From: JANMJD01 sp963828405 | Lineage (GTDB): Bacteria; Actinomycetota; Acidimicrobiia; Acidimicrobiales; Ilumatobacteraceae | DNA: 64,000 nucleotides | Assembly (NCBI GenBank): GCA_963828405.1 | Contig: CAWHEG010000031.1 | Span: forward strand, 1,612,001-1,676,000 | Reading direction: 5' to 3' | Shown: one piece after another, positions 26,221 through 34,154 of the stretch | Layout of the letters: each line of letters begins with the position of its first letter | Position numbering within the stretch: the stretch's first letter is position 1 | Made by a program: the position numbers and the translations under genes | Notes under the pieces: model-generated | What the model saw: the letters and a program-made list of their open reading frames with translations, nothing else | Databases searched by the model: none | Told to the model about the DNA's origin: nothing

Positions 26221-27177
26221 TCAGCGGCGGCCGGCCTCCTGCGCCGCCTGCTCGACGCGGTGGTGATGGTCGCGCCACCAGGTCGGGTCGCCGGGCGCCA
26301 TGTTGTCGTTGCCGGCCCGGAGTCCGGCCGCCCCGTCGATCAGTTCCCTGACGATGTCGGCGTGACCGACGTGCCGGTTGGTCTCGGCGATCACGTGGAT
26401 CAGGATCGTGTGCAACGTCACGTCACGCTGGCCGTCCGGCCACCACGGCACCTGGCCGACGGCGTCGATCCGCAGCGCATCGATCGTGTCGTCGGCGTGG
26501 GCGCACGCCCGATGGTAGAGACCGACGATCTGTTGGCGTGACTCGTCGGCTGTCGCCCACATGTCGGCATTCGGCTCGGCTCCATCTTCGAACCATTCCA
26601 GCCGCTCGGCGAACGGCCGGCCGAAGGTGCTCCCGAAGTAGCCCTGCTCCACGGCGGCGAGGTGCTTGACCAGACCGAGCAGGTTGGTGCCGGTGGGCAC
26701 CAACGGCCGGCGGGCATCGTGTTCCGACAGCCCGTCGAGCTTCCAGAGCAGGGCCTCGCGAGCGCCCCGCAGGTAACGGTGGAGGTTTTCCTTCGGAGTC
26801 GGCCTGTCCATGCCTGAGAGCATGCCATCCGCGGGTGGGCCCTCGCCGGCCTGCCGAGGTCGGAGGCTCCCGAGCACCGCAGCCAGTCCCACTTCCTCGG
26901 CGGAGGCGCGCGGGCGGGCTGTGCGGGGTGCGGATCGCATCGCCCGCTGCGGCCCGCGGATCTGGCTCGTCAACCCGGACGTGTAACCGTCGAGCAGCTG
27001 GAAACCGCCTCCCGGGCCGCGTGTGGCGTAGACGGGCACACCGGCACCGGACAGCGCCTCGATGTCGCGGAGTACGGTCCGTTCGCTCACTTCGAGCTCG
27101 ACGGCGAGTTGGGCCGCGGTCAACCGCCCGCGTCGTTGCAGGGCGAGCATCAAGGTGATCAGTCGGCCGGCCCGCAT
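26221..27177 (-). CDS. HTH (WYL-regulator-type) domain fused in frame to a DinB/DUF664 domain
   Basis: The frame starting at ATG 27177 first encodes a DeoR/WYL-type winged helix (MRAGRLITLMLALQRRGRLT, AAQLAVELEVSERTVLRDIEALSGAGVPVY, GPGGGFQLLDGY). A low-complexity stretch follows, and from about residue 123 a DinB-like four-helix bundle (RYLRGAREALLWKLDGLSEHD, LLGLVKHLAAVEQGYFGSTFGRPF, IHVIAETNRHVGHADIVRELIDG) carries the metal-binding histidines. WYL regulators normally continue about 230 residues beyond the helix-turn-helix. The DinB part may be a separate gene with a start at 26811 or 26823. The regulator half then would be truncated. It is divergent from a DUF6855-like gene. Confidence 0.7.
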   Translation of the reverse strand: MRAGRLITLMLALQRRGRLTAAQLAVELEVSERTVLRDIEALSGAGVPVYATRGPGGGFQLLDGYTSGLTSQIRGPQRAMRSAPRTARPRASAEEVGLAAVLGSLRPRQAGEGPPADGMLSGMDRPTPKENLHRYLRGAREALLWKLDGLSEHDARRPLVPTGTNLLGLVKHLAAVEQGYFGSTFGRPFAERLEWFEDGAEPNADMWATADESRQQIVGLYHRACAHADDTIDALRIDAVGQVPWWPDGQRDVTLHTILIHVIAETNRHVGHADIVRELIDGAAGLRAGNDNMAPGDPTWWRDHHHRVEQAAQEAGRR

Positions 27178-27268
27178 GGTTCCAGTCTGCCGGCCTGGCG
27201 TATTCATGACAAGAGATGTCAGCCTTTGATCTCTACAGTGACGGTGACAACGTCGAGGAGGGTGGTCG

Positions 27269-27688
27269 ATGGGAATGATCGAGGTCGAGGGAGCGGGCAC
27301 CCGGGAGGATCCCTGGATCCTCACCACGCCGCCGGGCAAGTCCGAGTTCGTGGCATACCGCGACCCCGCCGCCGACCCGCCGGCCCTCGTCGTGCTGGTG
27401 GGATCGACCGAGCTTCGGTACCACCTGCGCTGTATCGACGACCTGCACGCAATGCTCACGAAGCGGGGCGACTGGATGGCGCTGGGCAACGCGGACGAGC
27501 AGAAGCCGGCGGCGCCCGACACCGTCGAGGCCTGGGGACGTGCCGGGGACAATCCGGTCGCGGGCTGGTACGGGCTGAAGAAGGGGCTACGTGGCCGGTT
27601 CGGGAACTACGTGCCGCCGGTGCTCGAGGTGCTCGGCCTGGCCGAGGTGGAGCACAACCCCCGGAACAACCGGATGCGGGCCCGCTGA
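27269..27688 (+). CDS. Conserved hypothetical protein, DUF6855-like
   Basis: 139 residues preceded by GAGGAGGG. The sequence (GTREDPWILTTPPGKSEF, LVGSTELRYHLRCIDDLHAML, GNADEQKPAAPDTVEAWGR, GWYGLKKGLRGRFGNYVPPVLEVLG, EHNPRNNRMRAR) matches my memory of a small actinobacterial family often labelled DUF6855. It is soluble, has no signal peptide, and no function is known. The final segment is the most characteristic. It is divergent from the HTH-DinB gene, which may regulate it. Confidence 0.7.
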   Translation: MGMIEVEGAGTREDPWILTTPPGKSEFVAYRDPAADPPALVVLVGSTELRYHLRCIDDLHAMLTKRGDWMALGNADEQKPAAPDTVEAWGRAGDNPVAGWYGLKKGLRGRFGNYVPPVLEVLGLAEVEHNPRNNRMRAR

Positions 27689-27749
27689 CCGGGGAGCGAC
27701 GGGCCCAACGGCTCTGTCGGACGGCGGAGCAGCTCGGTGTACTGGGGTC

Positions 27750-28343
27750 ATGACCGCTCCCTCCGTCGACGAGTTGCACTTCCTGCGCGAGGCCGTGCGG
27801 GCGACCGACTGCCTCATCGCCGGCATCCCCAGGACGCACTGGCGGACGCCGACCGTCTGCGAGGACATGGACGTCGGCCGTCTGGTCGCCCACCTGGCGG
27901 GTGGGCTGGAGCAGTTCGCCGGCGTGCCGGCTTCGAGCGGGCTCGGCCCTTCCTCCGAGGCGGCACCCGTTGCCGAGGAGCCATCGTTCGAGCCCGACGA
28001 GGGCCTGGCCGCCTATAGGGCGGCGGGCGTGCGGATGCTGATGGCGTGGTCGGCCCCCGGGGTGCTCGATCGCTCCTACCCGATGCCGTGGGGCGAGACG
28101 CCGGGCTCGGCGTTGGTGGGCTTCATGGTGATCGAGCAGGTCACCCACGGATGGGATCTCGGCAGGGCCACCGGTCGACCGGCGCCATTCGGCGACGCGT
28201 TGGTCGAGCACACCTTGGAGTTGGCGCAGGGGTTCGACGACGAATCGATTCGGGTGCCCGGGATGTTCGGGCCGATCGTCGACATCGCCCCGGATGCGCC
28301 GGCCATCGACCGTCTCGCCGCGTTCCTCGGCCGACAACCGTAG
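27750..28343 (+). CDS. TIGR03086-type DinB/mycothiol-isomerase-fold protein
   Basis: 197 residues from ATG 27750. The N-terminal four-helix bundle contains RAVRATDCLIAGIPRTHWRTPTVCEDMDVGRLVAHLAGG, read in shorter pieces, the hallmark of the mycothiol-dependent maleylpyruvate isomerase N-terminal domain. Further on, EQVTHGWDLGRATGRP carries a metal-ligand His. The C-terminal part ends VPGMFGPIVDIAPDAPAIDRLAAFLGR, typical of TIGR03086. Such proteins are thought to be metal-dependent thiol transferases using mycothiol; the real reaction is unknown. A longer frame upstream overlaps the previous gene and is not used. Confidence 0.82.
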   Translation: MTAPSVDELHFLREAVRATDCLIAGIPRTHWRTPTVCEDMDVGRLVAHLAGGLEQFAGVPASSGLGPSSEAAPVAEEPSFEPDEGLAAYRAAGVRMLMAWSAPGVLDRSYPMPWGETPGSALVGFMVIEQVTHGWDLGRATGRPAPFGDALVEHTLELAQGFDDESIRVPGMFGPIVDIAPDAPAIDRLAAFLGRQP

Positions 28344-28480
28344 GGCGCAGCGGAAGGCGAACCGAGCGGTGGCGCAGCGGGCCACCATCCGGTGCGGAAC
28401 CCCTCCCGTTCCGCCGTAGAGGGTTGGGACATCCAGCGACGCCGCCAATTCTGGTGAGCGCTACCGCGGGCGGGACGCGG

Positions 28481-29053
28481 CTACTGCGCCCGTTCGCCGC
28501 GCGATGCCAGGCGGACGGTCTGCTCAATGCGCGCCGAGCGGGTCGCCGGCCGCTTGGCCTGCGCGATCCACCAGAGGATCTGCTTGCGCGCGGACGGAGT
28601 GAAGCGGTTCCAGTGCTCCCGTGCAGTCTGATCGTGATCGAGTGCGGCGACCAGGTCGTCGGGGACGATCAGCGCTTCGACGCCGTCGAGCATGGTCCAC
28701 GAACCGTCGGCTCGAGCGGTGTCCACCACCGCTTGGCCGGCCGGCAGCATCGCCCCCTCGGCTTCCAGCCGCGCCACGCGTTCTTTGTTGGTGCGGGCCC
28801 ACCCGCTGCCCCGACGGCGGCGGGCGAAGTAGAGCATGGTGCGCTCGTCATCGAGCTTCTTCGCCGTGCTGTCGACCCAGCCGACGCGCAAGGCCTCCAC
28901 GATCTGGTCCTCGTATGACGGAGCCGGCCGACCGGTCGTCCTTCGCCACGTCACCAACCACACCGACGTCTCCGAGAGGTGGTGTTCGGCGAGCCACTCC
29001 CGCCACTGCTCGATCGTTTCGATGTGAACGCGGGGTGCGTCGGTCTGGTTCAC
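28481..29053 (-). CDS. YdeI/OmpD-associated family protein
   Basis: 190 residues from GTG 29053, which follows GGAGGG by about 11 bases. The family pattern is clear: EQWREWLAEHHLSETSVWLVTWRR, PSYEDQIVEALRVGWVDSTAKKLDDERTMLYFARRR in overlapping pieces, SGWARTNKERVARLEAEG, and a C-terminal WNRFTPSARKQILWWIAQAKRPATRSARI. Members are small cytosolic proteins sometimes annotated as bacteriocin-protection proteins; the function is not established. Longer in-frame extension upstream runs through unrelated sequence and is rejected. Confidence 0.8.
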   Translation of the reverse strand: MNQTDAPRVHIETIEQWREWLAEHHLSETSVWLVTWRRTTGRPAPSYEDQIVEALRVGWVDSTAKKLDDERTMLYFARRRRGSGWARTNKERVARLEAEGAMLPAGQAVVDTARADGSWTMLDGVEALIVPDDLVAALDHDQTAREHWNRFTPSARKQILWWIAQAKRPATRSARIEQTVRLASRGERAQ

Positions 29054-29123
29054 GACGGCAGCATCCCTCCGCGGCAACGGCAGTGCGTGGCCCGCGTTGG
29101 CCCTGCCGGCGTCGCCGTGGGTG

Positions 29124-29873
29124 TCATCGCAGCCTCGGATCGTCCCACCAGGCCAGCACACGCATCGCCCGCAGCGTCGACCAGCGGCTCGCCCCACGCT
29201 CCTCCAGGGCGAACCAGTACCGACCCGCGTAGGGCCGGTACATCGGCCACGTACCGTCGGTTCGTCTCGCCCCGCGGACCTCCTCGACGGCTTCTCCGAG
29301 GCGTTCGTCGCGGTCGGCCCCGGCGGCACGGAAGTGCTCCAGGCCGCGCATGACGTCGAAGTGCCACTGCGGCGGGAACGGGAACCGGCCGAACGCCCGA
29401 TCGACCATCTCCCCGGTCCGATGCGACCGGTAGAGGTGGTGCTCGAGGAAGAACTGCCGACCCGCCACCATCACCGTCGGTTCCCGGATCGATTTGGCGA
29501 GGGCGAGCCCGTCGCCGTACCAGTGCGCACCGTCCCACAGCTGCCGACACCCGGCGAGAGCCCGAGCGTCGCCGCGCCCCAGACCGAGACGTTCCAGCAG
29601 CAGCAGGGTGTAGGTGGTCGAGGTCCACTTCGGGCTGTACAGGGCGCCGGCCCAGCGCCCGTCCGGATCCTGCGCGGTGAGGAGCTGCGCGCCCCACCCC
29701 TCGGTGGCCACACGGGCACGCTCGACCGCCACACGTTCCTCCGGCATGCCGAGCAGATCCCTCATCACCTGCCATCGCACCGACGGATCACCGGCCAACA
29801 GCCAGTCGATGATCACCGACTCGTCGGCGACCTCTCCGTCGGATCTACGACTTCGGCTGGTGGGTGAGTGCAT
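29124..29873 (-). CDS. Squalene-cyclase/prenyltransferase-fold protein
   Basis: 249 residues that look like an alpha/alpha-toroid: DWLLAGDPSVRWQVMRDLL, EGWGAQLLTAQDPDGRWAGALYSPKWTSTTYTLLLLERLG in pieces, and TDGTWPMYRPYAGRYWFALEERG. Short QW-like motifs (DPDGRWAGA, TDGTWPM) are repeated as in terpene cyclases. No DxDD motif is present, so it is unlikely to be a true triterpene cyclase; similar stand-alone proteins in actinobacteria are uncharacterised. Its start overlaps the end of the SHOCT gene by 29 bases, so the two are probably cotranscribed, and a later in-frame start is possible. Confidence 0.65.
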   Translation of the reverse strand: MHSPTSRSRRSDGEVADESVIIDWLLAGDPSVRWQVMRDLLGMPEERVAVERARVATEGWGAQLLTAQDPDGRWAGALYSPKWTSTTYTLLLLERLGLGRGDARALAGCRQLWDGAHWYGDGLALAKSIREPTVMVAGRQFFLEHHLYRSHRTGEMVDRAFGRFPFPPQWHFDVMRGLEHFRAAGADRDERLGEAVEEVRGARRTDGTWPMYRPYAGRYWFALEERGASRWSTLRAMRVLAWWDDPRLR

Positions 29874-30123
29874 CGAGACGCTGGCGATAGTCGTCGGGGT
29901 CGATCTCGCCGCGGGCGAGACGGTCGGCGAGCACCTCCTGCGGTGTCTGTCTCGGTGGCGCCGCGGCGGTCGGTGCGGGTGCGTGCGGGTGCAGGTGGCG
30001 GTTGCCCTGGCGAACGAGGGTGAGGGCCACCCAGACGAGTCCGCCCCACAGGACGATCATCATGATGGCCATCAGCCACCAGGCGCCGTCGCCCCAGCCG
30101 TGGTTCCAGTCTCTGTGGTGCAC
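29845..30123 (-). CDS. Small membrane protein with C-terminal SHOCT domain
   Basis: GTG at 30123 is supported by AGGAG eight bases upstream. The 92-residue product has one membrane helix (WWLMAIMMIVLWGGLVWVALTLV), a His/Pro-rich linker and a C-terminal SHOCT motif (EVLADRLARGEIDPDDYRQRLDAL). Such small proteins are common in actinobacteria and are thought to mediate oligomerisation at the membrane. It sits between an SDR and the cyclase-like gene on the same strand. Confidence 0.8.
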   Translation of the reverse strand: MHHRDWNHGWGDGAWWLMAIMMIVLWGGLVWVALTLVRQGNRHLHPHAPAPTAAAPPRQTPQEVLADRLARGEIDPDDYRQRLDALTHQPKS

Positions 30124-30212
30124 GGTCCGCTCCTGTCCCTCGTCGTGATCGGTACCGCGGACCGTACCCGTTCTTGGCGACGCGCCGAGCCGCGGTGAGA
30201 AGGCGGACTGCC

Positions 30213-30971
30213 TCAGCCGGCGGCGGCCTCGATGAACGGCGGCGGATCGCCGCCGCCGCCGGCGTCGACCGCCGCGCCGGTGACGTAGGCGGCGAGGGGC
30301 GAGGCGAGGTAGAGGCAGATGTCGCCGATGTCGGCGGGTGTGGCGAGCCGCCCGAGGGGGATGGTCGCCGCGACACGGGCCACGGCCTCGTCGTCGCCGT
30401 AGAACTGACGGGCCGCCTCGGTGAGCACCTGGCCGGCGATCACCGCGTTCGCCCGGACCTTCGGCGCCCACTCGTGGGCGATCGTCCTGGTGAAGTTGAC
30501 CAACCCCGCCTTGGCCGCACCGTAGGCGGCGGCCTGGGGCGAGTGGCGCAGGGCGCAGACGCTGGCGATGTTGACGATCGACCCGCCCTCCGGTTGGGTC
30601 TGCATGTGGTGGTAGGCCCGCTGCGAGCAGTACATCGCCGAGAGCAGGTTGAGGGCGACGATCCGCTCGGTGAACCGCGCCGACGCCGTGGCCGTATCGG
30701 CCGGAGGCGCCCCTCCGGCGTTGTTGACGAGCACGTCGAGCCGCCCGTGGCGGTCGACGACAGCGTCGATCGTGGCCGCCGCGGCGGCGCCGTCGCGCAG
30801 GTCGGCGGCCAGGAAGACCCAGCCCGGGGGGAGGTCGTCGACGGCGGAGCGGGCGCACACGGCGATCGTCGCCCCGGCGTCGGCGAAGCGCTCGGCGATG
30901 CCTCGCCCCACCCCCTTGGTGCCGCCGGTGACCAGCACGATCCGGTCGGAGTAGTCGATCTCGATCGCCAT
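30213..30971 (-). CDS. Short-chain dehydrogenase/reductase
   Basis: 252 residues with the cofactor motif TGGTKGVGRGIAERF, NNAGGAPPAD, the catalytic Ser in VNIASVCALR and Y-x-x-x-K in AAYGAAKAGLVNFTR. The C-terminal ATPADIGDICLYLASPLAAYVTGA is standard. The Rossmann fold, the missing DHT-specific features and the divergent CaiB-type CoA transferase 41 bases away suggest acyl-CoA or steroid metabolism, which is inferred. ATG at 30971. Confidence 0.9.
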   Translation of the reverse strand: MAIEIDYSDRIVLVTGGTKGVGRGIAERFADAGATIAVCARSAVDDLPPGWVFLAADLRDGAAAAATIDAVVDRHGRLDVLVNNAGGAPPADTATASARFTERIVALNLLSAMYCSQRAYHHMQTQPEGGSIVNIASVCALRHSPQAAAYGAAKAGLVNFTRTIAHEWAPKVRANAVIAGQVLTEAARQFYGDDEAVARVAATIPLGRLATPADIGDICLYLASPLAAYVTGAAVDAGGGGDPPPFIEAAAG

Positions 30972-31012
30972 CGTTCCCGACGATAGCGATCGCCGGCGGT
31001 ACGGTCGGGTCC

Positions 31013-32185
31013 GTGACCGCCGCTCAGCCGACCCCGTCCCCCGGACCGCTCGCCGGACTGCTCGTCGCCGACTTCTCCCGCGTGCTGGCCGGGCCGTACG
31101 CGGCGATGACGCTGGGCGACCTCGGTGCCGACGTCGTCAAGGTCGAACGCCCGGGGGCCGGCGACGACACCCGCGCCTGGAGCCCGCCCGAGCACGACGG
31201 GACGAGCACCTACTACCTGGGCCTCAACCGCAACAAGCGCTCGATCGCCCTCGACCTCACCAACCCCGCCGAACAGGTGCTCGCCCGTCGGCTGGCCGCC
31301 CGGGCCGACGTGTTCGTCGAAAACTTCAGGCCCGGCACCCTCGAGCGCTACGGCCTCGGGTACGGCGATCTCCACCCGGCCAACCCGGGCCTGGTCTACT
31401 GCTCGATTACCGGGTTCGGCGAGACGCCGGAGGCTGTCGACCTGCCCGGCTACGACCTGCTCGTCCAGGCGGCCAGCGGGCTGATGAGCATCACCGGCGA
31501 GCCCGACGGCCCCCCGCTGAAGGTCGGGGTGGCGCTCGTCGATCACATCTGTGCCCTGCAGGCGACGATCGGCGTGCTCGCCGCCCTCCACCACCGCGCC
31601 CGTACCGGCGAGGGCCAGCGGGTTTCGGTGTCGTTGCTCGGCGCGGCGCTGGCCGCGCTGCTCAACCAGGCGTCGGGCTTCCTCGGGGCGGGGGTCGTGC
31701 CCGGTCGGCTGGGCAACCGCCACCCGTCGATCGCCCCCTACCAGACCTTCCCGACCGCCGACGGCCACCTGGTGATCGCCTGCGGGAACGATCGCCAGTT
31801 CGCTGCCGTGTGCCGCGTGCTCGACCTCGAGGGGGTCGCCGACGACGAGCGGTTCGCCACCAACGTCGGGCGGATCCGCCACGTCGACGAGCTCGACGGG
31901 CTGCTCTCGGGCCGGCTGCTCACGGCGGTTCGGGACCACTGGGTCGACGCCCTCACGACCGCGGGGGTGCCGGCCGGGCCGATCAACGACGTGTCCCAGG
32001 CGTTCGCCTTCGCCGGGCGGATCGGGATGGATGCCGTCGTCGAGACGCCGGGCCGGTCGGGCCGGTCGGTGGCGACCGTGGCCAGCCCGATCGGGCTGTC
32101 GGCGACACCGGCGACGGTGCGGCTCGCTCCCCCCGGCCTCGGCGAGCACGACGCCGAGTTGCGGGCGTGGTTGACCGGCGACTGA
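31013..32185 (+). CDS. CaiB/BaiF-family CoA transferase (intact)
   Basis: 390 residues, normal size. Family III motifs are complete: LLVADFSRVLAGPYAAMTLGDLGADVVKVERPGAGDDTR in pieces, YYLGLNRNKRSIALDL, ADVFVENFRPGTLERYGLG with the catalytic-type Asp in PGYDLLVQAASGLMS, and the C-terminal VRLAPPGLGEHDAELRAWL. It moves CoA between carboxylic acids (succinate, bile-acid-like or carnitine-type substrates are possible). GTG start at 31013, divergent from the SDR. It offers a useful intact comparison for the interrupted caiB at 4763. Confidence 0.92.
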   Translation: MTAAQPTPSPGPLAGLLVADFSRVLAGPYAAMTLGDLGADVVKVERPGAGDDTRAWSPPEHDGTSTYYLGLNRNKRSIALDLTNPAEQVLARRLAARADVFVENFRPGTLERYGLGYGDLHPANPGLVYCSITGFGETPEAVDLPGYDLLVQAASGLMSITGEPDGPPLKVGVALVDHICALQATIGVLAALHHRARTGEGQRVSVSLLGAALAALLNQASGFLGAGVVPGRLGNRHPSIAPYQTFPTADGHLVIACGNDRQFAAVCRVLDLEGVADDERFATNVGRIRHVDELDGLLSGRLLTAVRDHWVDALTTAGVPAGPINDVSQAFAFAGRIGMDAVVETPGRSGRSVATVASPIGLSATPATVRLAPPGLGEHDAELRAWLTGD

Positions 32186-32196
32186 TTCCGCCGCGT

Positions 32197-32216
32197 CCGG
32201 CGCCGTTCCGCGCCGG
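32197..32216. terminator. Hairpin between convergent genes
   Basis: Perfect 7-base arms CCGGCGC and GCGCCGG enclose a 6-base loop, located 11 bases after the CoA transferase stop and before the convergent ABC gene. No T tract. It could serve either strand. Confidence 0.45.
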
Positions 32217-32264
32217 CGTGGTTGCCAACCCGGGCCGGCGGGCCGGAGGGGCCGAGTACTCGGA

Positions 32265-34154
32265 CTACTCGATCTCCGTCGCCGCGCCGGCGAACTGGGC
32301 GTTGTACAGCGCCCGGTAGGCGCCGCCCCGGGCGAGCAGTTCGTCGTGGCTGCCCTGCTCGACGATCCGCCCGGCGGCCATCACGACGATCGTGTCGGCG
32401 TCGCGGATCGTCGACAGCCGGTGGGCGATGACGAAGCTGGTCCGATCCGACCGCAGCGCGTTCATCGCCCGCTGGATCAACACCTCGGTGCGGGTGTCGA
32501 CCGAGCTGGTCGCCTCGTCGAGGATCAGGATCGCCGGGTCGGCGAGGAACGCCCTGGCGATCGTCAGCAGCTGCTTCTCGCCGGCGCTCACGCTGGCGCC
32601 CTCGTCGTCGAGCACCGTGTCGTAGCCGTGGGGGAGCGAGTGCACGAAGCGGTCGACGTAGGTCGCCCGGGCCGCGGCGAGGATCTGCTCGTCGGTGGCA
32701 TCGAGGTTGCCGTAGGCGATGTTCTCGCGGATCGTGCCGCCGAACAGCCAGGCATCCTGCAGCACCATGCCGATGGCGGCGCGCAGCTCGCGCCGGGGCA
32801 TCGTCGTGATGTCGCGACCGTCGAGCGTGATCCGCCCGCCGTCGAGCTCGTAGAAGCGCATGATCAGGTTGACGAGCGTGGTCTTGCCGGCGCCGGTCGC
32901 CCCGACGATCGCCACGGTGCGACCCGGTTCGGCGACGAGCGACAGGTCCTCGATCAGCGGGACGGCGGGGTCGTACGAGAACGTCACGTGCTCGAACTCC
33001 ACCCGTCCGCGGGAGTCGACGGCGGGAGCGCCGGCCTGCTCCGGTGACTGTTCCGGTGCGTCGAGGAACTCGAACACCCGCTCCGCCGAGGCGATCCCGG
33101 ACTGCAGGACGTTGATCATCGAGGCGAACTGGCTGAGCGGGGCGCTGAAGTTGCGCGAGTACTGGATGAACGCCTGCACGTCACCGACGCTGAGGCGGCC
33201 CGACGACACCCGCAGCCCGCCGATCACGGCGATCGCCACGAAGTTCAGGTTCCCGAGGAAGACCATCGCCGGTTGGATCGTGCCGGAGAGGAACTGTGCT
33301 GCGAACCCGGCCTGGAAGAGCTCCTCGTTGGTGACCCGGAAGCGCTCCTCGGCGATCTGCTGGTGCCCGAACACCTTGACGACGTCGTGCCCCGAGAACG
33401 TCTCCTCGATCTGGGCGTTCAGCGCCCCGGTGTGCTTCCACTGGGCCATGAAGCGTTCCCTCGACCGCCTGACGATCTGCTTGACCATCAGCAGCGAGAG
33501 CGGGATCGTCACCACGGCGATCAAGGCCAGCAGCCGGGAGATGCTGATCATCATCGCCAGCACGCCGACGACGCTGAGGATCGAGGTGAGCATCTGGCTG
33601 AGGGTCTGCTGCAGGCTCTGGGCCACGTTGTCGATGTCGTTGGTCACCCGGCTGAGCAGGTCGCCACGCGGCTGGCGATCGACCCAGCCGAGCGGCAGGC
33701 GGTGGAGCTTGTCCTCCACGTCGGAGCGCAGGCGGTGCATCGTGCGCTGCACGATCCCGGCGAGCAGGTACGACTGCAGGTACGACAGCGCGGAGGCTGC
33801 GGCGTAGATCACCGCCACGACGACCAGCAGGCGGTGGAGGCCGGTGAAGTCGATCGCCGTCCCGGCGCGCAGGCTGCGGAAGATCACGTCGGTCGCCCGG
33901 CCGAGGACCTTCGGCCCGACCACCGTCAGTCCGACGCTGGTGACGGCGAGGGCCACGACGGCGACGACCCGCCGCCGATCGGGGCCGAGGCGGCGGATCA
34001 GGCGCCGGACGGCGGTGCCGAAGTCCTTGGAGCGTTCGGCGGGCATGCCGGCCGATGCCCATCGGCCGACCGGCCCGGAGCCACGCAGTTCGGCCGCGGC
34101 CGACCTGCCGACCTCCGCCGCGTCGGTGCCGGGACGTGTGGGCCGAGTGCTCAT
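32265..34154 (-). CDS. ABC exporter, fused membrane/ATPase subunit with consensus ATP site (heterodimer partner 2)
   Basis: 629 residues from ATG 34154, which overlaps the preceding gene's stop (ATGA). An N-terminal cytosolic extension precedes six membrane helices of the ABC exporter fold and a nucleotide-binding domain with Walker A GATGAGKT (about residue 415), Q-loop MVLQDAWLF, signature VSAGEKQ in place of LSGGQ, Walker B ILILDEATSSVD with the catalytic Glu, and the H-loop IAHRLST. A degenerate signature here and a degenerate Walker B in the partner are what YheI/YheH-type and LmrCD-type heterodimers show: one active and one impaired ATP site. It likely exports drugs or lipids. Confidence 0.9.
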   Translation of the reverse strand: MSTRPTRPGTDAAEVGRSAAAELRGSGPVGRWASAGMPAERSKDFGTAVRRLIRRLGPDRRRVVAVVALAVTSVGLTVVGPKVLGRATDVIFRSLRAGTAIDFTGLHRLLVVVAVIYAAASALSYLQSYLLAGIVQRTMHRLRSDVEDKLHRLPLGWVDRQPRGDLLSRVTNDIDNVAQSLQQTLSQMLTSILSVVGVLAMMISISRLLALIAVVTIPLSLLMVKQIVRRSRERFMAQWKHTGALNAQIEETFSGHDVVKVFGHQQIAEERFRVTNEELFQAGFAAQFLSGTIQPAMVFLGNLNFVAIAVIGGLRVSSGRLSVGDVQAFIQYSRNFSAPLSQFASMINVLQSGIASAERVFEFLDAPEQSPEQAGAPAVDSRGRVEFEHVTFSYDPAVPLIEDLSLVAEPGRTVAIVGATGAGKTTLVNLIMRFYELDGGRITLDGRDITTMPRRELRAAIGMVLQDAWLFGGTIRENIAYGNLDATDEQILAAARATYVDRFVHSLPHGYDTVLDDEGASVSAGEKQLLTIARAFLADPAILILDEATSSVDTRTEVLIQRAMNALRSDRTSFVIAHRLSTIRDADTIVVMAAGRIVEQGSHDELLARGGAYRALYNAQFAGAATEIE

